64,000 nt of DNA from Erodium maritimum (Eukaryota; Streptophyta; Magnoliopsida; Geraniales; Geraniaceae): the NCBI GenBank assembly GCA_963921825.1, contig OY997588.1, positions 85,457,064-85,521,063 on the forward strand, written 5' to 3'. Position numbers and translations under genes: made by a program. How positions within the stretch are numbered: position 1 is the stretch's first letter; the number at the start of each line of letters is the position of its first letter. Under the pieces are notes generated by a model. The model had not been told where the DNA came from. It did not search any database and saw only the letters and a program-made list of their open reading frames with translations. This document shows, piece by piece, positions 25,101 to 37,447 of the stretch.

Positions 25101-25482
25101 AGTTTGGGGATGGTGTTCCCGGTGTTGAGTTGGTTGTTCGTGTTACCGGCATTGTCTGATAATTATGCCGTAGTCAGTCTGTTATCCGTGGTGGTGAACA
25201 AACGCTCACCCCTAGCTGCTTTTCCTACAGGTACCGGTCGCAGGTTGGACTAGGTGTGCTTCCGAAGCTTGAAGAGCTGGGAGCGGGATTCTGGGTTTAT
25301 TTTGAGTCTAGCGACGGATACCATACTTTTGTCCACTTGTTGGGACGTGTTTAAAGTTGTAAATATTATTTTGTTGAACAAATGGTGATTTTAAAGTGTT
25401 TTAATGAAAAAAGGGTTCAAAGTGTTTTATTGTTTTAAAAGTTCACGTCCTGAGTTCCGTTTACTGAAATTGGGGCGTGACA
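22122..25482 (+). mobile_element. Complete solo LTR, gypsy-type family A (TSD CCACA)
   Basis: The LTR runs from TGTAATAACCACTCCCGG at 22122 to GGGGCGTGACA at 25482. CCACA lies at 22117-22121 and 25483-25487. It is 3361 bp long with no internal region, so it is a solo LTR left by LTR-LTR recombination. It sits between the zinc-finger and tail blocks of LINE-1. It has a ~59-bp minisatellite at about 23850-24470 (GGCCATGAGTGCCCGTGGGG units) and a ~55-bp one at about 24590-24750 (GACCGAGTTCGAGTCTCGGG units). It carries no coding capacity. Confidence 0.95.
23850..24470 (+). repeat. ~59-bp minisatellite in solo LTR A
   Basis: Around ten units contain TGTCTTGGGAGGCCGTGAG and GTGGGGTTGTTGAGCCCGTG, with small variations between units. 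A shorter second array with another unit (GAGTTCGAGTCTCGGGA) follows at about 24590-24750. Confidence 0.85.
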
Positions 25483-25689
25483 CCACACCATCACCCTACT
25501 CCAACAAACCCATGCCACCTGACAGTGCAGCAATACATGCTCAGTCGTTTCAAAATCAACTATACACGTGGAACACATCATTTGATTTAGAGGAAGCCAG
25601 AGCCCTCGATCCTCCAAGAAACGTGTAGTAGGAAAACACAATGTACTGCTAACCAAACCATCGCATAAAAATTGGGTGGTACTTTAGAC
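25483..25689 (-). pseudogene. LINE-1 block 3: zf-RVT zinc finger
   Basis: The minus-strand frame includes CSTCIVDFETTEHVLLHCQ and then VAWVCWSRVMVW. This is the C-x2-C ... H-x4-5-C arrangement of the zf-RVT domain at the end of plant LINE ORF2. The finger is cut at its tryptophan-rich end by the solo LTR and at its start by the copia element. Confidence 0.85.
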
Positions 25690-28600
25690 TGTTAGTCTTA
25701 GTGGCCGTAGTTCAATCCTAAATGTCCAAATGTATATATTATCATTATCAATAAAATTAAAGCGGCTTTATATTACTTATGTGTTGGAGTAATATATCGA
25801 TGTGTGCTCTGATCTATGCCCACCATGCGAATAAAACCATAGATCGAGATAGTGTAGGGTCTCGAGGTAGGGTTGGAGATGAACCAACTCGCAGCGGAAA
25901 ATCAATGAAAACCAAGAGACAATTAAAACCATGAAACAACTAACAAAGAATGGATTAACAAGAGAAAAATTCAGCACTAGTTCTTACCAAAACAAGAACA
26001 CTGGTTAACGAATGATTGGCTTGAGTCTCCAAGACGCCTACGTATCCACATGGGAATCAAAGCCACGTAGTTCTTCTCCTTGAGGACTCAAGAACACAAA
26101 AATGGAGGTGGGAGCTTGCAAAACCCGAAATTGCAAGGGAAGGGAGAGAGACGTTGTATTTCCTATTCTTGTCTTGTGTTTGTTATGTTGAAAAAAGATG
26201 ACTTAAACATAACAAAACCCATACTTGTCCAACTAAAGGCATGGGACAAGTATGGTGTCAAGTAAGGTGTAAATAGGACAAAGTATGGCAAGATAAGATT
26301 GGGTTAGGTGGTGAATCACCAACACCATAATCCTTGTCTTGCTTGCTTAGTACTAATTAATCAAGACTTGATTAATTAGTTCCATGGGCCTTGGTTGCAT
26401 GGGCCTTTCATGGGCCTCTTGGAATATGGCCCGTGGCCATTTCCAACGAGGTCCCGTGATTCGCTCATCACCTCCAAACCTTCCATACCGGAAATGTCCA
26501 ACATTATCCGACGCGATCAATCCCAAGACTCCAAGCCTTGTCTCGATCCGTAAAGTCCTATTCACTTACGGGCACATGACCCAAAACCCAGTTTTGGTCA
26601 TGTCCCGAGACAACTCCCTTTTGGCCATTCTCCATAAATGTGTCAATGAGTTTCATCCTCCGGTGTGACCCTTAGGTTTATGCATGTCAATAGATCAACG
26701 TAAAATACCACTTTACTTGATCATATTTAAGTGGCAACTAACGAGACTTTAGTATTGCCTGACACTACATAATGAATCGACCCTGTCGATTCTAACCTTT
26801 CCGTCGTCCCTGTCATTATCCTTTTATCTCCGATATCCTGATTGAGATAAGGCATAGAGCCGTCATCCTTATTATTCTCAATCACCGTTCCTTGATATGT
26901 GAGATGACTGAAGATATGATACCCAGTATCATGTGCATGGCCATGCTATTCTTCCAGTCACTCTCGATCAAGCAGCCGAGAACCGATATCTTTCCCATAC
27001 CTTAGTATGAGGGATAAATCCCTTAGCCGTCTTTCGTGTCACTCATGTAGCCCGTCCCCAAGCCAATCCTGGCCGTTATGGAAGCCCTGTTACGGACAAC
27101 GTTAGGCTCAGGTCAAACTCAGTTGTTGACTACATAGCGATCACAAAGACTCCTTGGTCTAAGGATACATGACAAGCTACAACACTGAATATGTTCATGA
27201 CTTAATCTATGGCACATATTCAGGGCGGGTCGTCCAATATCATGTCCCACATGATATCTATGATCAGACTCCGGAATCCCATTCCAATGACTAACAGAAC
27301 GTAAGCCATAAAGAGCCATCTTTCATACTAGTCGCTTCTAGTGAAGCTTTGTTGACTAGGGACCCATCGAGTGTGATCTATCTCGATCTATGGTTCTATT
27401 CGCATGGTGGGCATAGATCAGAGCACACATCGATATATTACTCCAACACATAAGTAATATAAAGCCGCTTTAATTTTATTGCTAACGATGATATATACAT
27501 TTGGACATTTAGGATTGAACTACGGGCACTAAGACTAACAGATAGATCACGCTCGATGGGTTCCTAGTCAACAAAGCTTTACTAGAAGCGACTAGTATGA
27601 AAGATGGCTCTTTATGGCTTACGTTCTGTTAGGCATTGGAATGAGATTCCAGAGTCTGATCATAGATATCATGTGGGACATGATATTGGACGACCCGACA
27701 TGAATATGTGCCATAGATCAAGTCATGAACATATTCATTGTCGTAGCTTGTCATGTATCCTTAGACCAAGGAGTGTTTGTGATCGCTATGTAGTCAACAA
27801 CTGAGTTTGACCTGAGCCTAACGTTGTCTGTAACAAGGCTTCCATAACAGCCAGGATTGGCTTGGGGACAGGCTACATGAGTGACACGAAAGACGGCTAA
27901 TGGATTTATCCCTCATACTAAGGTATGAGAAAGATATCGGTTCTCGGCCGCTTGATTGAGAGTGACTGAAAGAATAGCATGGCCATGCACATGATATTGG
28001 GTATCATATATTCAGTCATCTCACATATCAAGGAACAGTGATTGAGAATAATAAGGATGACGGCTCTATGCCTTATCTCAATCAGGATATCGGAGATAAA
28101 AGGATAATGACAGGGGCGACGGAAAGGTTAGAATCGATAGGGTCGATTCGTTATGCAGTGTCAGGCAATACTAAAGTCTCGTTAGTTCCCACTTAAATAG
28201 GATCAAGTAAAATGAGATTTTACGTTGATCTATTGACATGCATAAACCTAAGGGTCACACCGGAGGATGAAACTCATTGACACATTTATGGAGAATGGCC
28301 AAAAGGGAGTTGTCTCGGGACATGACCAAAACTGGGTTTTGGGTCATGTGCCCGTAAGTGAATAGGACTTTACGGATCGAGACAAGGCTTGGAGTCTTGG
28401 GATTGATCGCGTCGGATAATGTTGGACATTTCCGGTATGGAAGGCTTGGAGGCGATGAGCGAATCACGGGACCTCGTTGGAAATGGCGACGGCCATGTTC
28501 CAAGAGGCCCATGAAAGGCCCATGCAACCAAGGCCCATGGAACTAATTAATCAAGTCTTGATTAATTAGTACTAAGTAAGCAAGACAAGGATTAAGGTGT

Positions 28601-29068
28601 TGGTGATTCACCACCTAACCCAATTTTGTGTTGCCATACTTTGTCCTATTTACACCTTACTTGTCACCATGCTTGTCACATGCCTTTAGTTGGACAAGTA
28701 TGGGTTTTGTTATGTTTAAATCATCTTTTTTCAACATAACAAACACAAGACAAGAATAGGAAACACAACTTCTCTCTCCCTTCCCTTGCAATTTCGGGTT
28801 TGGCAAGCTCCCACCTCCATTTTTGTATTCTTGAGTCCTCAAAGAGAAGAACTACGTGGCTTTGATTCCCATGTGGATACATAGGCGTCTTGGAGACTCA
28901 AGCCAATCATTCGTTACCCGGTTTTCTTGTTTTGGTAAGAAATAGTGCTGAATTTTTCTCTTGTGAATCCATTCTTTGTTAGTTGTTTCATGGTTTAATC
29001 GTCTCTTGGTTTTCATTGATTTTCCGCTGCGAGTTGGTTCATCTCCAATCCTACCTTGAGGCCCAACA
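25690..29068 (+). repeat. 5' LTR of the copia element, interrupted by an inverted copy of itself
   Basis: LTR bases 1-163 lie at 25690-25852 and the remainder (about 1523 bp) at 27546-29068. Joining them restores the sequence seen at 32347 onward in the 3' LTR. The start TGTTAGTC and the end CCCAACA are followed directly by the primer-binding site. Confidence 0.93.
25853..27540 (-). mobile_element. Solo copia LTR inserted backwards in the 5' LTR (TSD GATAG)
   Basis: It starts TGTAGGGTCTCG at 25853 and ends AAGACTAACA at 27540, which is the LTR read in reverse. GATAG flanks it at 25848-25852 and 27541-27545. The 1688-bp length equals the restored 5' LTR (1686 bp). Because it belongs to the same family, it forms a long inverted repeat with 27546-29068. 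Confidence 0.95.
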
Positions 29069-29069
29069 G

Positions 29070-29081
29070 TGGTATCAGAGC
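29070..29081 (+). promoter_or_regulatory. Primer-binding site (initiator Met-tRNA type)
   Basis: TGGTATCAGAGC begins two bases after the 5' LTR. This is the standard copia primer site complementary to the initiator methionine tRNA 3' end. Confidence 0.93.
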
Positions 29082-29349
29082 CGTGCTACCTTCGGGATTC
29101 ACAAGACGGTGTTCAAAGTTTCGGTTTTGCTTGAAAGTTTCGTTTTTGGCATGTTGTTTTGCTAAATTGTTTGATAACATGTTTTTAATTCTTTTTTATG
29201 GATTTAATGCATGTAAAATGAATTTTTGAAAATTATTTCAAATCTGGAAATTTTGAAAAAAATTTGATTTTTCGGGTCTCGGGAGCGGGACTCTCGTGGA
29301 GCCGAAACCGGGACCGAACGGGGCTCCGTTGGACGGAGCTAGGCCAAGC

Positions 29350-32330
29350 ATGACCATTGGATGGTGTATATGCCAATGCTAAACCATTTTGTTAGTTATG
29401 ACAATTTTGGAACCATCATGACGAACTCGAAGATCAAATGTTCAAAAGTTTCATTTTTGAACGGTTTCGATAAACCGAGCATCAAAATTTTTGCTTTGCC
29501 AAGTGTCTTTGTCTTAGTATTGTATAATGTATATTGCATACCTACTTTTAGTAGGAATATTATATCTGTATCCGTGTTTGACAAAGAAGGATATAATGTT
29601 AATATTGAAAATGGAGTTTTCAATGTTCTATGCAATGATATGTTTAATACCAGTACTGACTTGGTTGGAGGATTGTACATATTAGATATGGGTAACAATG
29701 CCTCAAGTTCTATATATTACGTTAATACCAAGAGGTCTAAATCCAATGATTTAAACCTAACTCTGTTATGGCATTGTCATTGGGGCCGCATAAACAAGAA
29801 GCGCCTATCAGCATTTCAGAAGTGCGGACTTTCAGGTTCATTCGAATTCCATTCAATCGATAGGTGCGAGGTTTGTTTGATGGGAAAAATGACTAAAGTG
29901 CCCTTTCTCGATCGCGATGAAAGGGCGTGTGAATTATTGGGGCTGATACACTCGAATGTGTGTAGACCAATAAGTTCACTTGCCAGGAGGTGTTTTAGCT
30001 ACTTTATCACATTTACTGATGATTACAGTAAATATGGTTATGTCTATTCGGTGAGACATAAGTCTGAAGCTTTTGATAAATTCAAAGAGTTTAAGACTAA
30101 AGTAGAAAACCAGCTCGACAAAGATATTAAGGCACTTTGATTGGATCGAGGTGGAAAATACTTGACCACAGAGTTATTAGATCATCTAAAAGAGAATGAG
30201 ATCCTTTTGGAATGGACTCCTCCTGGGACACTATAGTTGAAAGGTGTAGCCAAACGGAGAAATCAGACATTGTTAGACAATGGTCTGTTCCATGATTAGT
30301 TGGACTGATCTCCCAATCTCTTTCAAGGGTTATGCTCTAGAGACGATCGCATTCATAGTGAATCAGGCTTCGACGAAGGGTGTGGAAGGGACACCATTTT
30401 AAAAATGGTACGGGATGATGCCCGCTTTGTCCTTCCTAAAGATTTGTGGTTGCGAGGCTTATGTGAAACATTTGGTTTCGACTAAGCTCGAACCAAGATC
30501 TGAGATATGCACCTTCGTGTGGTATCCCAAAGCAACAAGGGGATACTACTTCTACATTCCCATTGAGAACATGGTGTTTGTCGCTTGGGGTGGGGTCTTT
30601 ATGGAAAATGAGTTTTGTTTCCAAAGACGTCATTGGGAGGACTGTGCATCTCGAAGAAATTAAGGATGGTACAGATCTATCTAAACCAATTGACAACCCA
30701 GTAGAAAGGAGCCAGAGATTGTCGTAGAGTAAGAACCAATTCCTGTTACAATTCCGGAAGGTCCAAGGCAATTTGAAAGGATCAATCTTCCACCTCCAAG
30801 ATATGGTATCCGGAGGTGACAATGAAGTCATGGTGGATCACGATGATCCATCCACCTTTAAGGAAGTCGTGGATGGGCCCGACTCCGAGTTATGGCTGGG
30901 AGCCATGAGGGAGGAAATGCAATCCATGTCGGACAACCGAGTCTGGGAACCGGTTGATCCCATCAATGGTGTGAGGACCATTGGATGCAAATGGATCTTC
31001 AAGGTGAAGATGGACATGGACGGCAACCCTCTGACCTACAAAGCTCAACTGGTGGCGAAAGGTTATAAGAAGATCCAATGAATTGACTATGAGGAAACCT
31101 TCTCCCTAGTGGCTATGGTCAAAATCGATCCAAATTCTTCTTGACATAACTGCGTATCATAATTACGAGATATGACAAGTGGATGTCAAAACCACTTTCC
31201 TAAATGGAAATTTGACTGAGTACGTTTGTATGTCTCGGCCTAAAGGTTTTGACGATCCGAAGAATAAGGGAAAGATTTATAAGTTGTTGAAATCCATTTA
31301 TGGATTGAAACGAACTTCTCGGAGTTGGATCCTTCGTTTTGATGAAGGTGTAATTGGATTTGGCTTAATCAAGAACGAGGATGAATCTTGCGTTTATAAG
31401 AAGGCTAGTGGGAGCAAGATTACCTTTCTGGTTCTCATTGAAAACGACATCCCAACCTTGCACGAGACTAAAGCTTGGTTGAGGAAGTGTTTTTCAATAA
31501 AGGACTTAGGCGATGCTTCTTATATCTTAAGGATTAAGATATGTAGAGATCGCACCAAGAGGGTCTTGGATTTAAGTCAGGGTACCTATGTGAACAAGGC
31601 ATTGAGTAGGTTCTTAATGCTCGATTCAAAGAAAGGACTCTTACCCACTAGTCATGGCATTCATCTCAGCAAGACTCAGTGTCCTAAGACACCTGATGAG
31701 CTGAAAAGGATGATGAGAATCCTATGCGCCTGAGGGCAGGATCGATCATATATGCCATGACATGTATGAGACCGGCTGTCTCGTAAGCCTTATGATGTAC
31801 CAGTAGACATCAGTCTAACCCAGGGAAAGATGATGCTGAACTAGTCGTCGAAGGATGAGTAGACGCTAGTTTTCCAAGAAAAATCCAGATGACTTTAGAA
31901 GTCAGTCAGGATATGAGTTTATGCTGAATGGCAGAGCTTTAGCTGGGAGAGCGTAAAGCAAGATACCATTGCCGAATCTACAACAGAGGCAAAGTACATG
32001 GATGCTGAAGAGGCAGCTAAGGAGGCTATGTGGATTTGGAAATTCACGACAGGGTTGGGTGTAATTAAAAACCCATCCAGCCTGGTGAATCCATTTTGCG
32101 ACAACACAAGGGCCATTGTGCAAGCTAAAAGCCCAGATCGCATAACAAATCCGAACATGTACTACAACGTATCCACCTAATCAGAGAAATACTGAACTGA
32201 GGTGAAGTGAAGATAACCCATATTGCAACAGATGATAACATAGCCAACCCTTTGACTAAGGCAGTGTCGCTGCCTAAACATGTTAGACATGTAAAGTCGA
32301 TGGGGACATATTGGAGTTTAGATTGGAACT
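29350..32330 (+). pseudogene. copia pol remnant: integrase, reverse transcriptase, RNase H
   Basis: Domains in order: a protease/spacer remnant (29361-29700), a GAG-pre-integrase zinc region (LLWHCHWGRINKKRL ... CEVCLMGKM), and an integrase core (FITFTDDYSKYGYVY, about 29990-30140). The frame is then broken, with residual motifs (ICGCEAYVKHLVS at about 30440). Reverse transcriptase follows (WIFKVKMDMDGNPLTYKAQL; MDVKTTFLNGNLTEYV at 31179), then RNase H (AESTTEAKYMDAEEAAKEA; VNPFCDNTRAIVQAK at about 32090). Key residues are lost: the zinc-site GH of the canonical motif reads GR, the first integrase Asp reads Asn (IHSNVC), and the YVDD catalytic box is deleted between FLVL and NDIPTL near 31435. 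Many stops are present. It cannot be active. Confidence 0.9.
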
Positions 32331-32335
32331 AGGGC

Positions 32336-32346
32336 AAGTGGGAGAT
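32336..32346 (+). promoter_or_regulatory. Polypurine tract of the copia element
   Basis: AAGTGGGAGAT stands directly before the 3' LTR start TGTTAGTC at 32347. This is the usual place and composition for plus-strand priming. Confidence 0.9.
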
Positions 32347-35300
32347 TGTTAGTCTTAGTGCCCGTAGTTCAATCCTAAATGTCCAAATGTATATATCATC
32401 GTTAGCAATAAAATTAAAGCAGCTTTATATTACTTATGTGTTGGAGTAATATATCGATGTGTGCTCTGATCTATGCCCACCATGCGAATAGAACCATAGA
32501 TCAAGATAGATCACACTCGATGGGTCCCTAGTCAACAGAGCTTTACTAGAAGCGACTAGTATGAAAGATGGCTTTTTATGGCTTACATTATGTTAGGCAT
32601 TGGAATGGGATTCCGGAGTCTGATCATAGATGTAAGAACCACTCCCGTTCAACGCTAGTCAAAGCGGCGAAAAACAAGAAAATTTAAAATTTTTGGACAC
32701 ACCTAAATGAACCCAAATTTGACCCCGAGGGTCATACCGGACTTAAGTTGACCCCGATATCGACCAAAGTGAGTTCCGGGGGACTCAGGGAAACTTTCTG
32801 ACCAATTTGGGAAATGTTGACTTTTTGCCAGAAAAGTCAACCGAGCGACGTTTTGGTCCGTTCGAGGTCCGTTTTGGATCCAAAAAGCTTAGCTGTCGTC
32901 ACAGCGGTCTTAGTTGAGCCATTTCATTGTAGCCCGTGAAGTTCCATAATTTCTTGGAAAATGGGCCCGTTCGGGGCCCGAGACGGCCGAATTTCGTGAA
33001 TCTGACTAAAAAATATCTAAAAGATATTTTCCAAAGGGTGTGGGACCCACTTGCCACTTGTCATAAAGGTGGTGGTAGTTGGTTTTTAAAATAAGGTTGG
33101 GTTGGTTTTTGAACAAAACAAAAGGCAAACAAGATAGAAGTGTTCGGCCATTATTCAAAAAAAGGAGAAATGGAGAGAGAAATAAGAGAGAGAAAGGGAA
33201 GGAGAGAAAAGGAAAGAAAATGGGAGATTTTAGTGATTTCCCGACGATTCGACCGACCGATCGACTCAACGACTGCGGATTCGAACTCCCCTCGTCATTC
33301 CCTACGGTGAGAACCTATTCGATTTTCGTTTTGGTACGTTTGAATTTTAGGGTTTGAGTTTAAACGATTCAAGCATGGTTGGGTTTTGGTTAGAATTGGT
33401 TTAAAGATGAATGGTTAAGGTTTGGGGTTCGTTAGGAACGTTTTGGGGCGAAAAGGAAATTTCCCTATTATGGCCGTGTGGGGCCCACATGTTGGGGTCT
33501 CGGGTTTTCGTGTTCGGGTGGTTTAGGACGATCCCCAAGTCGTTAATCCACAACCGGAACGAGTTTTGGAATTAAATTGTGAAAGTTGGAATTTCGGGTT
33601 TAGAAACTTTAAACGCGAATTAAATTACTCGGAAGTCGGAAACTAATTCCGTCGAGTGCATAGGAACCCTTGAGTTATTCTAAGACCGTAGAAACGAAAA
33701 CGGGAATTTTCGGAGCCCCGGAAGGACGTTTTCCAATCCTGGGCAGATTCGCCGAGTCGGGCGAAACGGGCCTTTCCGGGCCCATTATTGACAATGTCGA
33801 GTAATTGGGAAGTTTGGGAGTGATCGACATTGTCGGGGTTGAGTTTGGGCGTCAAATTCATTAAAATTCAGCTTTGTCTGCAAACTTAAAAAGTGTTTTA
33901 ATTGTGATCTGTTAGATCGTACCGAGGACCGCGCGAAGGGAAAGCTAGGCGAGTGATCGTGAGCACGCCGGAGCTTGGTAGTGAACTTTTGGGAAAGCGT
34001 ACGAGGTAGGGAAAAGTAGCCGCATCTCGGCCCTGACTAGGGAAAGTTAACAGTAGAAATGCATGTGACACTTGGGTGTCGTGGGTTAAGTAAGTTTATC
34101 GAACAATAGAAAGGCAGGCGACACCGGGTGGTGTCGTATGATACGGGAACGTATCGAACAATAGGAATGCATGTGACACTTAGTATTGTCGTAGGAGCAG
34201 TGAACGTATTGATATTAGAAATACTGGAGGCATTTGGTTATGCCCGGAGGTTGATTGTATTGTTTGTGGGTGGCCATGAGTGCCCGTGTGGTGTTGAACC
34301 CGTATTTTATCGTTGGTTTCTTGGGTCGCCATGAGTGCCCATGGAGTTGTTGAACCCGTATTTTACTGTTGGTGTGTCTTGGGTGGCCATGAGTGCCCGT
34401 GCGGTTGTTGAACCCGTATTTTAACTGTTGGTGTGTCTTGGGTGGCCATGAGTGCCCGTGGGGTTGTTAAACCCGTATTTTACTGTTGGTGTGTCTTGGG
34501 TGGCCGTGAGTGCCCGTGGGGTTGTTGAGCCCGTGTTTTACTGTTGGTGTCTTGGGTGGCCATGAGTGCACGTGGGGTTGTTGAGACCGTGTTTTACTGT
34601 TGGTGTCTTGGGTGGCCATGAGTGCCCGTGGGGTTGTTGAGCCCGTGTTTTACTGTTGGTGTCTTGGGTGGCCATGAGTGACTGTGGGGTGTTAAACATG
34701 TGTTGTTACTGTTTGTTGAACTTTGGTTGTGATTGTGATTGTGGTTGCCGGAGGTTGGGGGCCCGACAGAGATCAGGGGAAGTTGCGTGGGGGTTGGCTA
34801 GCTTTCCGACAGAGATCGGTAAAGTTGAGCATTCGTTGGCTAGTTTTCCGATAGAGATCGGTAAAGTTGAGCATTCTTTGGCTAGCCTTCCGACAGGCAT
34901 CGGTAAGGTTGAGCATTCTTCGACGATGAAGGGTTTCTCCCCTTCCGACTAGCTATCGGAAAAGTAGCTTGGTACATATCGGAAAAGGGATTTATCCCTC
35001 ATACTAAGGTATGAGAAAGATATCGGTTCTCGGCCGCTTGATTGAGAGTGACTGAAAGAATAGCATGGCCATGCACATGATATTGGGTATCATATATTCA
35101 GTCATCTCACATATCAAGGAACAGTGATTGAGAATAATAAGGATGACGGCTCTATGCCTTATCTCAATCAGGATATCGGAGATAAAAGGATAATGACAGG
35201 GGCGATGGAAAGGTTAGAATCGACAGGGTCGATTCGTTATGCAGTGTCAGGCAATACTAAAGTATCGTTAGTTGCCACTTAAATAGGATCAAGTAAAATG

Positions 35301-36139
35301 GGATTTTACGTTGATCTATTGACATGCATAAACCTAAGGGTCACACCGGAGGATGAAACTAATTGACACATTTATGGAGAATGGCCAAAAGGGAGTTGTC
35401 TCGGGACATGACCAAAACTGGGGTTTGGGTCATGTGCCTGTAACTGAATAGGACTTTACGGATCGAGACAAGGCTTAGAGTCTTGGGATTGATCGCGTAG
35501 GATAATGTTGGACATTTCTGGTATGGAAGGCTTGGAGGAGATGAGCGAATCACGGGACCTCGTTGGAAATGGCGACGGGCATGTTCCAAGAGGCCCATGA
35601 AAGGCCCATGGAACTAATTAATCAAGTCTTGATTAATTAGTAATAAGTAAGCAAGACAAGGATTAAGGTGTTGGTGATTCACCACCTAACCCAATCTTGT
35701 GTTGCCATACTTTGTCCTATTTACACCTTACTTGTCACCATGCTTGTCCCATGCCTTTAGTTGGACAAGTATGAGTTTTGTTATGGTTAAGTCATCTTTT
35801 TTCAACATAACAAACACAAGACAAGAATAGGAAACACAACTTCTCTCTCCCTTCCCTTGCAATTTCGGGTTTGGCAAGCTCCCACCTCCATTTTTGTGTT
35901 CTTGATTCCTCAAAGAGAAGAACTACGTGGCTTTGATTCCCATGTGGATACGTAGGCGTCTTGGAGACTCAAGCCAATCATTCGTTACCCGGTGTTCTTG
36001 TTTTGGTAAGAATTAGTGTTGAATTTTTCTCTTGTGAATCCATTCTTTGTTAGTTGTTTCATGGTTTAATCGTCTCTTGGTTTTCATTGATTTTCCGCTG
36101 CGAGTTGGTTCATCTCGGATCCTACCTCGAGACCCAACA
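32347..36139 (+). repeat. 3' LTR of the copia element, interrupted and partly deleted
   Basis: The first ~284 bp (32347-32630) match the LTR start. Family A gypsy sequence follows (32631 to about 34985), then the LTR resumes at GGATTTATCCCTC and runs to CCCAACA at 36139. Compared with 27546-29068, about 270 bp of LTR around the junction are missing. Confidence 0.9.
32631..34985 (+). mobile_element. Truncated gypsy-type LTR, family A, in the copia 3' LTR
   Basis: It starts TGTAAGAACCACTCCCG at 32631 and follows the solo LTR at 22122 closely until CTAGCTATCGGAAAAG near 34965. It then stops and joins copia LTR sequence at about 34981-34988. The 3' ~0.5 kb of the LTR (the block with CTGCTTTTCCTACAGG and GGGGCGTGACA) is absent. 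One deletion therefore removed its end together with adjoining copia LTR. A 42-bp minisatellite (GATCGGTAAAGTTGAGCATT) lies at about 34795-34925. Confidence 0.9.
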
Positions 36140-37447
36140 TAGACACCCACAAAAAATGGGCCCAAGGAAACGAGCCATTAGATAACACTACCAAATTTCG
36201 ATACGCCCCCACCACCGTGATTCCTTCTTTTGCTGCCACCCACACCACCCCATCATCACGGCTAGCTTCGACATGTACGTCCAGTAGTTCATCAATTAGA
36301 TCCCACAATTTATCCTCCTCCCAAGGCCTCAAGTTCCTCCTAAACTCTATAAACTAGCCCTCCTCGTCCCAAAATTCTCCAACCTTCCCTGACTTGAGCA
36401 CAACTAAGGAGAAAAGCCTAGGATAGCGATACCTTAATGCTCCTTCTCCCAACCAAACATCATGCTAGAAGGAGATCTTGTCACAAGCCCTCAACCTCCA
36501 TTCCATTCCTTGGTCTCCAAACAAACTCCTAAGTAGGGGCTCAAAACACAAAGCCAAAATATGCCAATAACACTGTATTTCCATTCCAATAAACTTTAGA
36601 TAGATCCCAATGTCTAATGTATCACCCCATTTTAGCACATATGACCTGTTTCCACAAAGTGTCCCCCTCCAATGAGAACCGTCCCCACCATTTCGCTAAT
36701 AAGTTGTTGTTTATCTCCTCTAGCCTCCTTATACCGAGACCCCCTTCTTCCTTCGGCCTAGTCACGATGTACCAATTTATTTTACAAGACACCCGACCCT
36801 CACTTGTATTCCTCCATAGAAACTTACGCTACCAGCGATCCATCTCCTTAATCACCCCATTTGGCGCTTTATGCAAGGTCATGAAAAAAAGGGCAAACAA
36901 CTTAAGGAAGATATAATCAACACAATCCTACCACCCAAAGATAGATACCTCGCCTGCCACAATGCCAATAAATATTTGAACTTCTTCAAAACCGGTTCCC
37001 ACATAGTTTTTAACCTTGGATTAACCCCAATATTAAAGCCTAAATACGACATTGGCAAAGAACCTGCCGAGCATCCCAAGGTAGCCACCACCTCCTCTTG
37101 AGACATATGGTCCGCATTAAGAAGAACCACTCTAGATTTAGAGAAATTAATCTTTAGCCCCGAGCATAACTGAAAAGAAAACAAATTCCTCTGTAAGGCC
37201 TCAAGTTCTTCCCTCTTCGCCTTTACAAAAAATAAGTGTCATCAGCGAACTACAAGTAAGAAATCACTGACCCTGACTCTCCCACCTTCATCCATCTGAA
37301 TTCTCCAATTCTAACCCCTGCGTCCACTGTTTGATGCAAACCTTCTGATGCTAGTAAGAAAAAGAAAGGGATATAAAGGACATCTCTAATGCAATCCATT
37401 AGCAATTGCAAAGTCTATTGTGGGTGAGCCACAAAAAAGAATTGATA
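36140..37447 (-). pseudogene. LINE-1 block 2: reverse transcriptase end and following region
   Basis: The minus strand shows PFLFLLASEGLHQTVDAGV, the catalytic FADD at 37249-37238, then SGLKINFSKSRVVLLNAD, LPMSYLGFNIG, and LSLGGRIVLI (36879-37184). Beyond this the sequence matches the less conserved ORF2 stretch before the zinc finger (KLWDLIDELLDVHVE at about 36270-36320). Stops and frame changes are frequent. Confidence 0.85.

Larger units (their letters stand above)
25690..36139 (+). mobile_element. Ty1/copia retrotransposon, gag deleted, with nested LTRs (TSD TAGAC)
   Basis: The ends are TGTTAGTC at 25690 and CCCAACA at 36139, with TAGAC at 25685-25689 and 36140-36144. The 5' LTR is 25690-29068 including a nested inverted solo LTR. 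The primer-binding site is 29070-29081, the pol remnant about 29350-32330, the polypurine tract 32336-32346, and the 3' LTR 32347-36139 including a nested gypsy LTR. Without insertions the LTR is about 1.69 kb. The internal region is only ~3.3 kb because gag and most of the protease are absent; the break is near 29345. It is defective but full-ended, and it sits in LINE-1. Confidence 0.95.
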
